A stretch of DNA of 64,000 bases from an uncultured Candidatus Saccharibacteria bacterium (GTDB lineage Bacteria; Patescibacteriota; Saccharimonadia; Saccharimonadales; Saccharimonadaceae). The notes under the pieces are model-generated. The model saw only the letters and a program-made list of their open reading frames with translations. It was not told the DNA's origin and ran no database searches. The DNA lies in the NCBI GenBank assembly GCA_938046775.1, contig CALIXB010000027.1, positions 47,116 through 111,115 of the forward strand, written 5' to 3'. This document shows positions 8,795-17,244 of this stretch, one piece after another; position 1 is the stretch's first letter; every line of letters begins with the position of its first letter. A program made the position numbers and the translations under genes.

Positions 8795-9599
8795 AGAAAA
8801 TGGATTCACAATAACCGAATTAGTATTAGTAATGGTAATTATTGCTATGGTCGTCGGTGTCTTTAGCCAGATGCTGGTATCGTCAAATCAAAGCGCTTCT
8901 ATTAGTCGGGCTAGAGTTGATATTAATCGTAATCTTCACAACTCCATGGATGCAATTGAAACTGATGTACGGCAGGCAGTGCGATTTAAGGCCAGTGGCT
9001 ATGACGGCTATGACACGTTCGCCGTAGACAGGAGTTTTTCTGGAGCTGGACATAGCTGGAGCTACATGAATACACCATACGTCAACGGGACGAATAGGGT
9101 CCTGATATTGCTACAATATGCGACCACTATGGGACATGGTGCAGACTCGAGGCAGATTGTCTATCTAAGAACTCCAGGCGGCGACTGTGCAACTAAGAAG
9201 ACTCAGCAGCCTAAGTATAAAAAAATAATAATATATTTCTTAAATAACGGAGAATTGCATAGGCGTACTATCTATAATGACATGATTGACCCGTATGGAC
9301 ATCCATATTCGGGTTCTGCTGGTAATTATTTCTGTATGAATAATGCAGAGGCTAATAAGTTTAAAGACCGAGCCATGAAGGTTCATCAAGATTCAATTTT
9401 AGCAACCGGTGTTTCTGAATTCGAAGTTGAGTATTACGAGGGGAAAACGAAAATCTCTGATCAATATGATGCAGTTAAAAGCTACCCAGGGATACTTGAT
9501 TCTGCTGATAATGTAGTAGTTACTTTAAAATTACAGTCGCCAAGTAAGCAGATTTCTGAATCACAAACATTAACTATACGAAAGATTAATAACTTATGA
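8772..9599 (+). CDS. Type IV minor prepilin, PilW/GspJ-like
   Basis: A 275-residue protein with prepilin signal NGFTITELVLVMVI near residues 10-23 and a large extracellular domain. The size and operon position (before a PilX-like gene) resemble PilW/GspJ-type minor pilins, though no specific family motif was seen. It overlaps the upstream gene by 23 nt, with an AAAGGTG ribosome site before ATG 8772. Confidence 0.8.
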   Translation: MQHTQHSKENGFTITELVLVMVIIAMVVGVFSQMLVSSNQSASISRARVDINRNLHNSMDAIETDVRQAVRFKASGYDGYDTFAVDRSFSGAGHSWSYMNTPYVNGTNRVLILLQYATTMGHGADSRQIVYLRTPGGDCATKKTQQPKYKKIIIYFLNNGELHRRTIYNDMIDPYGHPYSGSAGNYFCMNNAEANKFKDRAMKVHQDSILATGVSEFEVEYYEGKTKISDQYDAVKSYPGILDSADNVVVTLKLQSPSKQISESQTLTIRKINNL

Positions 9600-11347
9600 T
9601 GCGAAAAAAAGATGGCTACTCCTTGGTGCTAATCGTGCTTATGAGTACCTTTATATTAGTGGTTTTGGCGGGTGCTATGAGAGTTGTGACGCAGTCATAT
9701 ATCTACTCTCAAGAGGAATATTATTATAAGTTAGCCCAAGAAGCTGGTGAGGCGGGTACAGCATATGCCAACGCCTGTCTGGATGCTAATAACGCAGAGC
9801 AATCATGGACTCCAGCTGCCGGCAGTGCAGGCCCGCTTCGCCCGGAAACTGACTGTTTGGGGGCGGTAAAGTTTAGTGGGAATAAATATGTATTTGAAAA
9901 TGGTAAATTGCGAACAAATTTTGAGGTTGGTAAATTAGAGGCTTCGACTAAAGCGTCAGCACTGTCAGCCGCTACTGCTCAGATTTCCGCTATTGGCAGG
10001 ACTGAAGTGATGAGCGGCAGTAGAGTAATAAAAACCTATACAGTTATTGTCAAAAAGTCTGTGACCTGGCCGGCTGATATCGACGCAACGCGTACGGTGA
10101 GTGGCACTAATCGCACCTGTGCTATCTTGTCAAACAACGTATGGTGTTGGGGTAGTAATAATATGGGTCAATTAGGGGATGGAACTACTGTCAACTCCAA
10201 TATTCCAGTGAAAGTTCGTTCTATTGGTGACATGAAATATGGAAAGATTATTGATATATTTACAGCACAGCACCACAGTTGCGTTTTAACTCAGCTGGGC
10301 AGTAATAAAAAAGTATATTGTTGGGGTGATAATAGGTCTGGGCAACTGGGTAATAGTGATTTTGGGAGTAGCTATTCTGCGGTACCGATTGAGATTAAAG
10401 TTGTTGGCTCGGCTGCAATCTCGGATTTTTCTGGAAATAAAATTAGCGCAATTGGAGGGACAGGTGATACTTCGTGTGCTATCGCATCAGGTAAGGTGTA
10501 CTGTTGGGGCGGAAATGACAGGGGGCAATTGGGCTACGGTAGTCCGGGTAGTCCTGGCCATAGCGCAGCACCAGCGATGATTAATTCTGGCGGACCCAAC
10601 AGGATTCCTAATAATTATTCCGCCACTAAATTGTCGACTGGTGGATCTCGTTCGCGGACTATGTGTGTTATAACTACCGAAAAAAGGGCTTACTGTTGGG
10701 GGCAGGCTAGGTTTGGGCAACTGGGTGTTGGTCCAATAGCTAGCGATAATTATAGTCTAGCTACTCGAGTTAAGGGGTTGGAAGATGTGATTGATATATC
10801 TCAGGATGGATATTGGTGGACAAAAGATCCTGATTACGTAACTCACACCTGCGCTATCGCTAATGCGGGTAGGGTGTATTGCTGGGGTGGTGCTGGGCTT
10901 GGGCAATCTGGATCTCCGGGGGGCGGCAATCCTAGAAAGCATCTTCAGCCGGCGGAAGTCCATGGCTTACCTGGAACGGCTCTGCAGGTTGAGGCTGGTA
11001 TTTCTCATTCTTGCGCCTTAATGAATAATGGCGGAAAAAGGGAAGTGTATTGCTGGGGAAATAATGAGATGGGGCAATTGGGGGCAAACAAGGAATATGA
11101 GAATCCCCCCAACGGAATTAGATGGACATATAAACCTATTAAAATTGAGGAGGGACTGCCCGCAGGAGAGAGGATCGTTAGAATGTCGGCTGGAGCGAAC
11201 CGCGGTTGTGCGATTATGACAAATAAACGGTCTTATTGCTGGGGATTGAATGATAATGGACAGATTGGTGACGGAACCAATATAAACAGGATTAGTCCGA
11301 CAGAGTCATTATTCCTTCGTCCGGTCCAAAATCGATACGTATATTAA
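9596..11347 (+). CDS. PilX-like minor pilin fused to a seven-repeat RCC1-like propeller
   Basis: A 583-residue protein. Residues 1-30 form a pilin-type N-terminus (DGYSLVLIVLMS) and about 31-160 a PilX-like stalk. About 165-583 holds seven repeats of the form C-(8-14 residues)-YCWG-x4-GQLG. Each repeat pairs two Cys, which suggests a disulfide in every blade of an extracellular beta-propeller of RCC1/BLIP-II type. Blade signatures include VWCWGSNNMGQLGDG (first) and SYCWGLNDNGQIGDG (last). It overlaps the previous gene by ATGA and closes the minor-pilin operon, so it most likely sits at the pilus tip as an adhesin. The ligand is unknown. Confidence 0.88.
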   Translation: MMRKKDGYSLVLIVLMSTFILVVLAGAMRVVTQSYIYSQEEYYYKLAQEAGEAGTAYANACLDANNAEQSWTPAAGSAGPLRPETDCLGAVKFSGNKYVFENGKLRTNFEVGKLEASTKASALSAATAQISAIGRTEVMSGSRVIKTYTVIVKKSVTWPADIDATRTVSGTNRTCAILSNNVWCWGSNNMGQLGDGTTVNSNIPVKVRSIGDMKYGKIIDIFTAQHHSCVLTQLGSNKKVYCWGDNRSGQLGNSDFGSSYSAVPIEIKVVGSAAISDFSGNKISAIGGTGDTSCAIASGKVYCWGGNDRGQLGYGSPGSPGHSAAPAMINSGGPNRIPNNYSATKLSTGGSRSRTMCVITTEKRAYCWGQARFGQLGVGPIASDNYSLATRVKGLEDVIDISQDGYWWTKDPDYVTHTCAIANAGRVYCWGGAGLGQSGSPGGGNPRKHLQPAEVHGLPGTALQVEAGISHSCALMNNGGKREVYCWGNNEMGQLGANKEYENPPNGIRWTYKPIKIEEGLPAGERIVRMSAGANRGCAIMTNKRSYCWGLNDNGQIGDGTNINRISPTESLFLRPVQNRYVY

Positions 11348-11353
11348 AAACGC

Positions 11354-11382
11354 TTGCGCTTTTAAATACGTTGTAGTATTAT
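11354..11382 (+). promoter_or_regulatory. Canonical -35/-10 promoter of the pilin gene
   Basis: TTGCGC (11354-11359), a 17-bp spacer and TATTAT (11377-11382) give a leader of about 37 nt that contains the ribosome site AGGGGG (11411-11416). This contrasts with the leaderless layout of many neighbours. Confidence 0.6.
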
Positions 11383-11425
11383 CAAATTACAAATCAAACT
11401 AACACAATTTAGGGGGCACATTATC

Positions 11426-11851
11426 GTGACTACAAAGAATATTAAAAATCAAGGTTTTACGCTCGTTGAGCTTTTGATTGTTATCGTGATCATCGCGATT
11501 TTGACAGTTGTTTCTTTGGTTGCATACAACGGTTTGCAGAACCAGGCAAAGACATCAGCTGCCAAATCAACAGTTGATTCAGTTGCTAAGAAGGCTGAAC
11601 TATATAACACTGAAGAGGGCAAGTATCCAGAGGATATTACAAAGTTGACTAGCGCAGATACAAAGAAGTCTTACTACATTGCTTCGGCCAATGTTACTGA
11701 ATTAGGTACTGGTACTTTTGGTTCAAGCACGCCAACCACAACAGTTAAATACACTAAGTGTGGTACCGGCGATCCAACGGGTGCAAAGATTGAGTACTAC
11801 GACTACAGTAAGAATACTGTTGAGACTCGCATAGTTGGTACTGGCTGTTAA
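11426..11851 (+). CDS. Type IV pilin, probable major subunit
   Basis: A 141-residue protein with the textbook class III signal QGFTLVELLIVIVIIAILTV (cleavage after Gly10), one helix and a globular domain with a C-terminal Cys pair (TKCGTG and TGC at the end), probably the D-region disulfide. The start is GTG 11426 with ribosome site AGGGGG 9 nt upstream. A separate canonical promoter and a strong terminator suggest higher expression than the minor-pilin operon. This points to the main pilus fibre subunit, by inference. Confidence 0.88.
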   Translation: MTTKNIKNQGFTLVELLIVIVIIAILTVVSLVAYNGLQNQAKTSAAKSTVDSVAKKAELYNTEEGKYPEDITKLTSADTKKSYYIASANVTELGTGTFGSSTPTTTVKYTKCGTGDPTGAKIEYYDYSKNTVETRIVGTGC

Positions 11852-11865
11852 TCAGTCATATGCCA

Positions 11866-11903
11866 ATAATAAAACTCCGGTCATAGTACCGGAGTTTTAT
11901 TAT
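11866..11903. terminator. Bidirectional intrinsic terminator between the pilin gene and glyA
   Basis: A perfect 16-bp stem (11866-11881 with 11888-11903) has a GC-rich core CTCCGGT/ACCGGAG, a 6-nt loop and A/T-rich flanks that supply a U-tract on either strand. It lies between two converging genes. Confidence 0.9.
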
Positions 11904-11913
11904 GTTTTAGGAA

Positions 11914-13182
11914 TTAAATGGCGCTTAATGTTTGGCAGAAATGTTTGACTTCTTGGTGGAGCTTGTCTAGCTTTTCTTCATTGCCACGATGATTGATTGC
12001 CTGCTTCATCCATTCAGCTATTTTTTCCATATCCGCCTCTTTGGCTCCGCGTGTGGTAATGGCAGGAGTCCCCAGGCGAATGCCGCTTGGTCGAAAGCGT
12101 GTCAAGCTGTCATTTGGTATGGCGTTGGCATTTAGGGTTAGGCCTATCTTATCCATAGCAATTTCTGCCTCCTTGCCGTCAATTCCAAAACTGCTGTAGA
12201 CATCCGCCAAAATAAGATGGTTGCTAGTACCTCCAGTAATCAGTTTAAAATCTCGTTTTTGCAGCTCTTCTGCTAGTTTTTTTGCGTTCTTAACAATTTG
12301 CTCAGCGTAATCTTTGAATTCTGGCTGCAGCGCCTCACCAAACGCCACAGCTTTAGCAGCGATGGTGTGCATATGTGGGCCGCCTTGTGTGCCGGGAAAT
12401 ACAGCTCTATCAATCAACGTCGGTAGATTCTTGAGAGTTTTTTCTGGCTTTTTCAGTGGGTTACCGACAATGCCACGGCTGAGGATTAAACCACCACGTG
12501 GACCGCGTAAGGTTTTATGTGTGGTGGTGGTAATAACATGAAAACCATAGTCGAATGGATTTTTAGCAACGCCGCCGACAATCAGCCCGGCAATGTGACT
12601 CATATCCGCCATCAGCATGGCGCCAATCTCATTACCAATTTCGGCGAATTTTCCGTAGTCTAATTCTCGGGGGTACGCTGAAAAGCCAGCTAAGATAATT
12701 TTTGGTTTATGCTTTAATGCTAGTTGTCGAATCTCTTCATAATCAATTTCACCAGTTTCCACATCCTTAATGCCGTAGCGAATGAAATTATACTCGCGTG
12801 CACTACGAGTTACGGACGCGCCGTGCGTCAAGTGTCCGCCGTGCGCCAAATCCATCGCCAGAATGGTATCGCCCGGCTCACACCACGCGTAATAGACGGC
12901 TTCGTTGGCCTGGGCTCCAGAATGTGGCTGAACATTAGCGTGGTCAGCTCCGAATAATTGCTTGGCGCGGTCGATTGCAATTTGTTCAATTTGGTCAGTG
13001 TTTTCTTGTCCACCGTAATAGCGGCGTCCAGGATAGCCCTCGGAGTATTTGTTGGTAAAAACGCTACCTAGCGCTTTCAGAACGTCTGATGACACATAAT
13101 TCTCACTAGGAATTAATTCCAGTCCGTCTGTTTGGCGGATTTTTTCTGCTTTTATAAGTTGTTCAATTTGCTTATCTTTCAT
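11914..13182 (-). CDS. glyA: Serine hydroxymethyltransferase
   Basis: A 422-residue PLP enzyme that interconverts serine and glycine while loading C1 units on tetrahydrofolate. Visible signatures are ELIPSENYVS near the N-terminus, YPGRRYYGG, ADMSHIAGLIVGG and TTTTHKTLRGPRGG, whose Lys (about 231) binds PLP. The start ATG 13182 has a GGAGG ribosome site. Its -10 (TATAAT, minus strand, 13204-13209) lies within a palindrome shared with the divergent murA promoter. FolD at 18223 uses its C1 product. Confidence 0.97.
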   Translation of the reverse strand: MKDKQIEQLIKAEKIRQTDGLELIPSENYVSSDVLKALGSVFTNKYSEGYPGRRYYGGQENTDQIEQIAIDRAKQLFGADHANVQPHSGAQANEAVYYAWCEPGDTILAMDLAHGGHLTHGASVTRSAREYNFIRYGIKDVETGEIDYEEIRQLALKHKPKIILAGFSAYPRELDYGKFAEIGNEIGAMLMADMSHIAGLIVGGVAKNPFDYGFHVITTTTHKTLRGPRGGLILSRGIVGNPLKKPEKTLKNLPTLIDRAVFPGTQGGPHMHTIAAKAVAFGEALQPEFKDYAEQIVKNAKKLAEELQKRDFKLITGGTSNHLILADVYSSFGIDGKEAEIAMDKIGLTLNANAIPNDSLTRFRPSGIRLGTPAITTRGAKEADMEKIAEWMKQAINHRGNEEKLDKLHQEVKHFCQTLSAI

Positions 13183-13193
13183 GTGTGCGCCTC

Positions 13194-13215
13194 CAATGAT
13201 ATTATTATATCATTG
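13194..13215. promoter_or_regulatory. Palindrome overlapping the glyA -10 (candidate operator 1)
   Basis: A 9-bp inverted repeat CAATGATAT-TATT-ATATCATTG. The minus-strand TATAAT of glyA (13204-13209) lies inside it. It shares the half-site ATATCATT with the second palindrome. Confidence 0.55.
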
Positions 13216-13221
13216 CCTATA

Positions 13222-13239
13222 TATATCATTAGTGATATA
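13222..13239. promoter_or_regulatory. Palindrome overlapping the murA -10 (candidate operator 2)
   Basis: A 7-bp inverted repeat TATATCA-TTAG-TGATATA. The murA -10 TATAAT (13236-13241) overlaps its right arm and ends 6 nt before ATG 13248. The HTH domain encoded by murA is a plausible ligand. Confidence 0.55.
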
Positions 13240-13247
13240 ATCTACGC

Positions 13248-14771
13248 ATGATAAAAGATAAGTATCTTCAAAAAATCGGTAATTTAATTGCTGAAAATCG
13301 CCAAAAGCAAGGGTTAACGCAGACGCAGTTGGCTGAAGCAATTGGTACATCTCAGAGTGCCATTAATCGTATTGAAAACGGTGGTCAGAATATTAGCATT
13401 GAAATGATTGCTCGTATTAGTGAAGTACTTAATAATAATATCGTGACTGTAAATCATTCTGGAAAAATGAATTTTAGAGTGTCTGGCGGCAAAAAATTGT
13501 CTGGTGAGATACGGGTTAAGACGAGTAAAAATGCTGCAGTGGGATTACTCTGTGCCAGCTTGCTGAATAAGGGTAAGACCACCCTCAGGAAGGTGGCGCG
13601 AATTGAGGAAGTTAATCGGATTATTGAGGTTCTAAATTCAATTGGCGTTAAAACTCGCTGGTTGAACGGTAGTGATTTGGAGATTATTCCCCCTGCTAGG
13701 CTAAAGCTGGAGGATATGGATATTGCCGCTGCTAAGCGTACGCGTACGGTGATTATGTTCCTAGGTCCACTACTTTACCAATACGAGGACTTTAAGCTGC
13801 CATTTGCGGGCGGCTGTAACTTGGGTAAGCGCACAGTGGAGCCTCACTTGAGCGGGTTAAGGCATTTTGGCATGAGTGTAACGGCAGAAACTGATTATTA
13901 TCATGCAAAAACTAATGTCCATTCTGGCGATCGGACGATTCTTCTAACGGAGCGTGGTGATACAGTAACTGAAAATATTATTATGGCGGCAGCGCTTTCT
14001 CCAGATACGACTATCATTCGCAATGCTAGCCCAAATTACATGGTTCAGGATGTTTGCTTCTTCTTAAAGAAGCTGGGTGTAAAAATAGAGGGAATTGGCA
14101 CGACGACTCTAAAAATTACAGGACGTAAACGAATTAGCAAAAACTTGGATTATTATCCAAGTGAAGATCCAATTGAGGCGATGAGTTTTATTGCGGCTGG
14201 CGTGGTGACAGATTCAGAAATTACTATTCGTCGTGCACCAATTGAGTTTTTGGAAATTGAGTTAGCCACGTTAGCAGAGATGGGTCTTAAATTTGAGCTG
14301 AGCGAGGAATATCTGGCCGACAATGGGCAGACTCGTTTGGTGGACATTATGCTGCATCGCTCCAAGCTCCAGGCCGCTAAAGACAAGTTGCATGCTTTAC
14401 CATTTCCTGGAATTAATATGGATAATCTACCATTTCTGGGGCTTATTGCAACGGTTGCTAAAGGTCGCACACTGGTGCACGATTGGAGCTATGAAAACCG
14501 AGCAATTTATTTCACCGAGCTAAGTAAGCTAAATGCGCAAATTGAGCTAGTCGATCCGCACCGTGTTTATATCACCGGCCCAACAAAATGGAAGCCTGCT
14601 GATGTTGTTGCTCCGCCGGCGCTTCGTCCGTCTGTTGTTATATTGCTTGCAATGCTGGCGGCGCCAGGTGTGTCCATTCTAAGGGACGTATATTCAATTA
14701 ACCGCGGCTACGAAGAGTTGGCTACTCGCTTAAATTCTTTGGGCGCTGAAATTGAAGTAGTTATTGAATAA
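13248..14771 (+). CDS. murA: HTH-XRE domain fused to MurA (UDP-GlcNAc enolpyruvyl transferase)
   Basis: A 507-residue protein. Residues about 5-62 form an XRE/Cro helix-turn-helix (LTQTQLAEAIGTSQSAINRI), and about 74-507 are a full MurA, which transfers enolpyruvate from PEP to UDP-GlcNAc. MurA residues visible are the KN pair (Lys94-Asn95) in KTSKNAAVGLL and the loop nucleophile in AGGCNLGKR (Cys190, matching E. coli Cys115). A typical MurA is about 420 residues, so the N-terminal 70 are extra. The start ATG 13248 is 6 nt past the -10, so the HTH is in the leaderless product. Two palindromes in the promoter suggest autoregulation and co-control of glyA. The 3' end overlaps the converging gene by 11 nt. 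Confidence 0.95.
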   Translation: MIKDKYLQKIGNLIAENRQKQGLTQTQLAEAIGTSQSAINRIENGGQNISIEMIARISEVLNNNIVTVNHSGKMNFRVSGGKKLSGEIRVKTSKNAAVGLLCASLLNKGKTTLRKVARIEEVNRIIEVLNSIGVKTRWLNGSDLEIIPPARLKLEDMDIAAAKRTRTVIMFLGPLLYQYEDFKLPFAGGCNLGKRTVEPHLSGLRHFGMSVTAETDYYHAKTNVHSGDRTILLTERGDTVTENIIMAAALSPDTTIIRNASPNYMVQDVCFFLKKLGVKIEGIGTTTLKITGRKRISKNLDYYPSEDPIEAMSFIAAGVVTDSEITIRRAPIEFLEIELATLAEMGLKFELSEEYLADNGQTRLVDIMLHRSKLQAAKDKLHALPFPGINMDNLPFLGLIATVAKGRTLVHDWSYENRAIYFTELSKLNAQIELVDPHRVYITGPTKWKPADVVAPPALRPSVVILLAMLAAPGVSILRDVYSINRGYEELATRLNSLGAEIEVVIE

Positions 14772-16566
14772 CAATTCGCTTAATAGAGGGTCCTTTTTTA
14801 GGCTGAGCTTGCGCTTTGGGAAATATAAATTTTAGATAGTCCTTCATCATCCTGGCGCCAGAAATTATTGGCAAATAATTATTTAACTGGTTACGTATGT
14901 GTTTTTCCAGCAGCTGATCATTTCTCGCTATGGCTGCAGCCTTATGCATATTAACGTATAGCGATGAAACCTCAGCCTCATAATTTTTACCAGACACTTC
15001 CAGGCAGGCGATTGGTTGAATATCTGCTACGCCGCCATCGTTCGTGGAAATAAGTATTTTTAGGTTAGCAATGTCTTTTTCCCATGATGTCCCGCAGGCC
15101 TCTAGCCCAACAATAGGTATGTTTATGGCGATGTCAGATCCGATTGCTAAGGCTCGTCCTAATTCTTCGTCGTAATCTTGGATGTAATGAACTCGCTCAC
15201 GCAGAACTGGGTCTTGATCAATTAACTTTAGGACCTCTAATAGTTTTTGGTACATGGTCACGTCGCCCTGGTGGACTTTTCCCGTCAGTATGTAGTGTGC
15301 GTTGTGATTGATGAGGACCTGCCGTAGTGCGTCGGGATTTTCGAATGGCATGTAGGGTCGTTTATAATTGGCGAATCGTCGCTTAAAATCAAATAATATT
15401 GCATTTTCTGGAATCTGGATGGATTTGTTGTATTGATCCTGGCGTTTTAATAAAACTCGATTGAGCTCTTTACGTCCCAGCTTTTTTAGATATCTTATAT
15501 CGGCACTGTGAATGAGATTCAGTCTCTGAGAAAAATCATCTGTAGGTAGGCCAAATTTATCTATGATATTGTTATTATGATATGTCTGAAGAATTTCTGG
15601 TAGCGTCCATGTTTCCAGGTCGATGCCATTGGTGATGGCGTGAAATTTGACCTTGTCGTTGTTGCGGTCGCGGAAATTTGCCACGCAGGCGTGTAGTTTA
15701 CTGACGCCATTTTTGGCTTCGGTCAGCTCAATTGCCAGCAAGTTCGGCCGCAGACGGTCGTTACGAAATTGCTCCATTAGCCAGCAGCGCACGGCGTTGC
15801 TTTTGAGATTTGGCAGCACTAATTTTTCAAATTGCGAGCGGTGAAATTCTGGTTCAGCGGCCTGGAGCAGGGTGTGGTTGGTGTAGAGCGTGTGTTTGCG
15901 TACGTAAACGATTGCTTCGTACAGGTTCATGCCGTTAGCGCACAGCTCGTCCAGTCGAGCCAATGCTGCAAAAATGGTTGCGGTTTCGTTGAGCTGGATG
16001 ACGGCTGGTTTGATGCCGAGCAGCTTTAGGGCTTTATAGCCGCCAAACCCGAGCGCGACTTCTTGGTATAGCCGGTGGTCACCTGAGCCTTCACCTTCGT
16101 ACAATTGTCCAAAGTTTGGCTCTGAGATGGTAACAAATTGCGTTGAGCCAAGCGTCTTTTTGAAAATACTCAAACTAGCATCAGGAAACCCACGTGAGCT
16201 AATGGACACGTCGTCAATGTACTCAAAACCATAGTCTTGCGGTGAGACAGTATCTGAAAATTCTTCCTGCTCTAAGTTAGTAATTTTTTGGTGTGACTCA
16301 CTACGGTAAAATGGCGTAACCACCACAAATGGCACGTCTAATTTTTCAGCCACTCGCCGCGTGTCCGCTGCCAGTACACCCAAGCCACCGCCACCCTTGA
16401 TGCCGTTGGCTTTGTCATAAATCTCCATCGTCCAGTAGATGTATGGCCTGGAGCCAGATAGTTGATGAGTCAGGTTACTACGCTCAATGATGTCATAAAA
16501 TTCAGAGACATCTTCGATGTCGTGTGGCCGGTATTTTGGTTTTTCTGTGTAAAAATATGGATCCAT
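14761..16566 (-). CDS. Short alpha-glucan phosphorylase (GT35-like)
   Basis: A 601-residue protein with the GT35 C-terminal signature: RRFANYKRP, GKVHQGD, an ALAIGSDIAINIP segment and EACGTSWEKD, whose Lys aligns with the PLP-binding Lys of glycogen phosphorylase (EASGTGNMK). An N-terminal GGGGLGVLAAD segment matches the glucan-phosphorylase GGLG motif. It would release glucose-1-phosphate from alpha-glucans, feeding glycolysis. At about 600 residues it is shorter than the usual 750-850, with the loss apparently in internal insertions. ATG 16566 has an AAGGG ribosome site. Confidence 0.8.
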   Translation of the reverse strand: MDPYFYTEKPKYRPHDIEDVSEFYDIIERSNLTHQLSGSRPYIYWTMEIYDKANGIKGGGGLGVLAADTRRVAEKLDVPFVVVTPFYRSESHQKITNLEQEEFSDTVSPQDYGFEYIDDVSISSRGFPDASLSIFKKTLGSTQFVTISEPNFGQLYEGEGSGDHRLYQEVALGFGGYKALKLLGIKPAVIQLNETATIFAALARLDELCANGMNLYEAIVYVRKHTLYTNHTLLQAAEPEFHRSQFEKLVLPNLKSNAVRCWLMEQFRNDRLRPNLLAIELTEAKNGVSKLHACVANFRDRNNDKVKFHAITNGIDLETWTLPEILQTYHNNNIIDKFGLPTDDFSQRLNLIHSADIRYLKKLGRKELNRVLLKRQDQYNKSIQIPENAILFDFKRRFANYKRPYMPFENPDALRQVLINHNAHYILTGKVHQGDVTMYQKLLEVLKLIDQDPVLRERVHYIQDYDEELGRALAIGSDIAINIPIVGLEACGTSWEKDIANLKILISTNDGGVADIQPIACLEVSGKNYEAEVSSLYVNMHKAAAIARNDQLLEKHIRNQLNNYLPIISGARMMKDYLKFIFPKAQAQPKKGPSIKRIVIQ

Positions 16567-16599
16567 GATGCCCTTTATGGATGGGAATTATCGTAAATT

Positions 16600-16674
16600 T
16601 GGTGCGGGTGCGGAGAATCGAACTCCGATCTCAAGTTTGGAAAACTTGCATACTAACCGCTGTACTACACCCGC
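16600..16674 (-). tRNA. tRNA-Gly (anticodon TCC)
   Basis: Acceptor GCGGGTG/CACCCGC, anticodon stem CAAGT/ACTTG with loop TTTCCAA, T-stem CGGAG/CTCCG, encoded CCA. The discriminator is A73, whereas most bacterial tRNA-Gly have U73. Confidence 0.95.
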
Positions 16675-16717
16675 AAGCTTGTACCATTGTAGCAGAAAGA
16701 TGCTATAATGTGAATAC

Positions 16718-16794
16718 GCCCTGATAGCTCAGCTGGATAGAGCAGAGGACTTCTAAGCCTAAGGTCGTAGGTTCGAATCCTACTCGGGGCGCCA
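16718..16794 (+). tRNA. tRNA-Arg (anticodon TCT)
   Basis: Acceptor GCCCTGA/TCGGGGC, D-stem GCTC/GAGC, anticodon loop CTTCTAA, T-stem GTAGG/CCTAC, G73 and encoded CCA. The anticodon TCT reads AGA/AGG. The anticodon stem GAGGA/GCCTA has only its three middle pairs intact. A TATAAT box (16703-16708) lies 9 nt upstream. Confidence 0.92.
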
Positions 16795-16817
16795 TTTCAT
16801 ATAACAATAGGGGGTAT

Positions 16818-17228
16818 ATGGATGCAAGTCGGAAACCGCAAATGACGCGGGAAATGATAATGAGATTATCTGGTCCCAGGAATGGGTCAAATGATGGATT
16901 TAAAGCGTATGGTTTGACGGAGCGGAGCTTAAAAGTTAATCGTCAAACGAATTTAGATCGGCGATATGTCAAAAACTACCGAGCCTCTATGGTGGCTAAT
17001 AGTTCGGCTGGCATAAGGCGGTTTGGTGCAGAAATAGGGGCGGCATCTGGATCTGGCGCGAATAATAGTAGTCCAAGTCTAGCTGGCGGAAATCGTCAGA
17101 TTAATAGTACTACCCCGGGAAGGGGCAGTGGCGAATCTTTGGCAAATTCTCGCCAATCATTTAATGCGGCAAGTTCGCAGACGGTTTTTCGTGAGCCGCC
17201 TTCCCGTCGGTATAACCCATATGGATAA
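16818..17228 (+). CDS. Low-complexity Ser/Asn/Gly/Arg-rich protein, unknown
   Basis: A 136-residue, basic, hydrophilic protein with no membrane helix or recognised domain. The C-terminal half is rich in Ser, Asn, Gly and Arg and probably disordered. ATG 16818 has a clear GGGGG ribosome site and begins 23 nt after tRNA-Arg(TCT) with no obvious promoter of its own, so it may be co-transcribed with the tRNA. Confidence 0.6.
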   Translation: MDASRKPQMTREMIMRLSGPRNGSNDGFKAYGLTERSLKVNRQTNLDRRYVKNYRASMVANSSAGIRRFGAEIGAASGSGANNSSPSLAGGNRQINSTTPGRGSGESLANSRQSFNAASSQTVFREPPSRRYNPYG

Positions 17229-17244
17229 GGCAATATTTTGTAGC

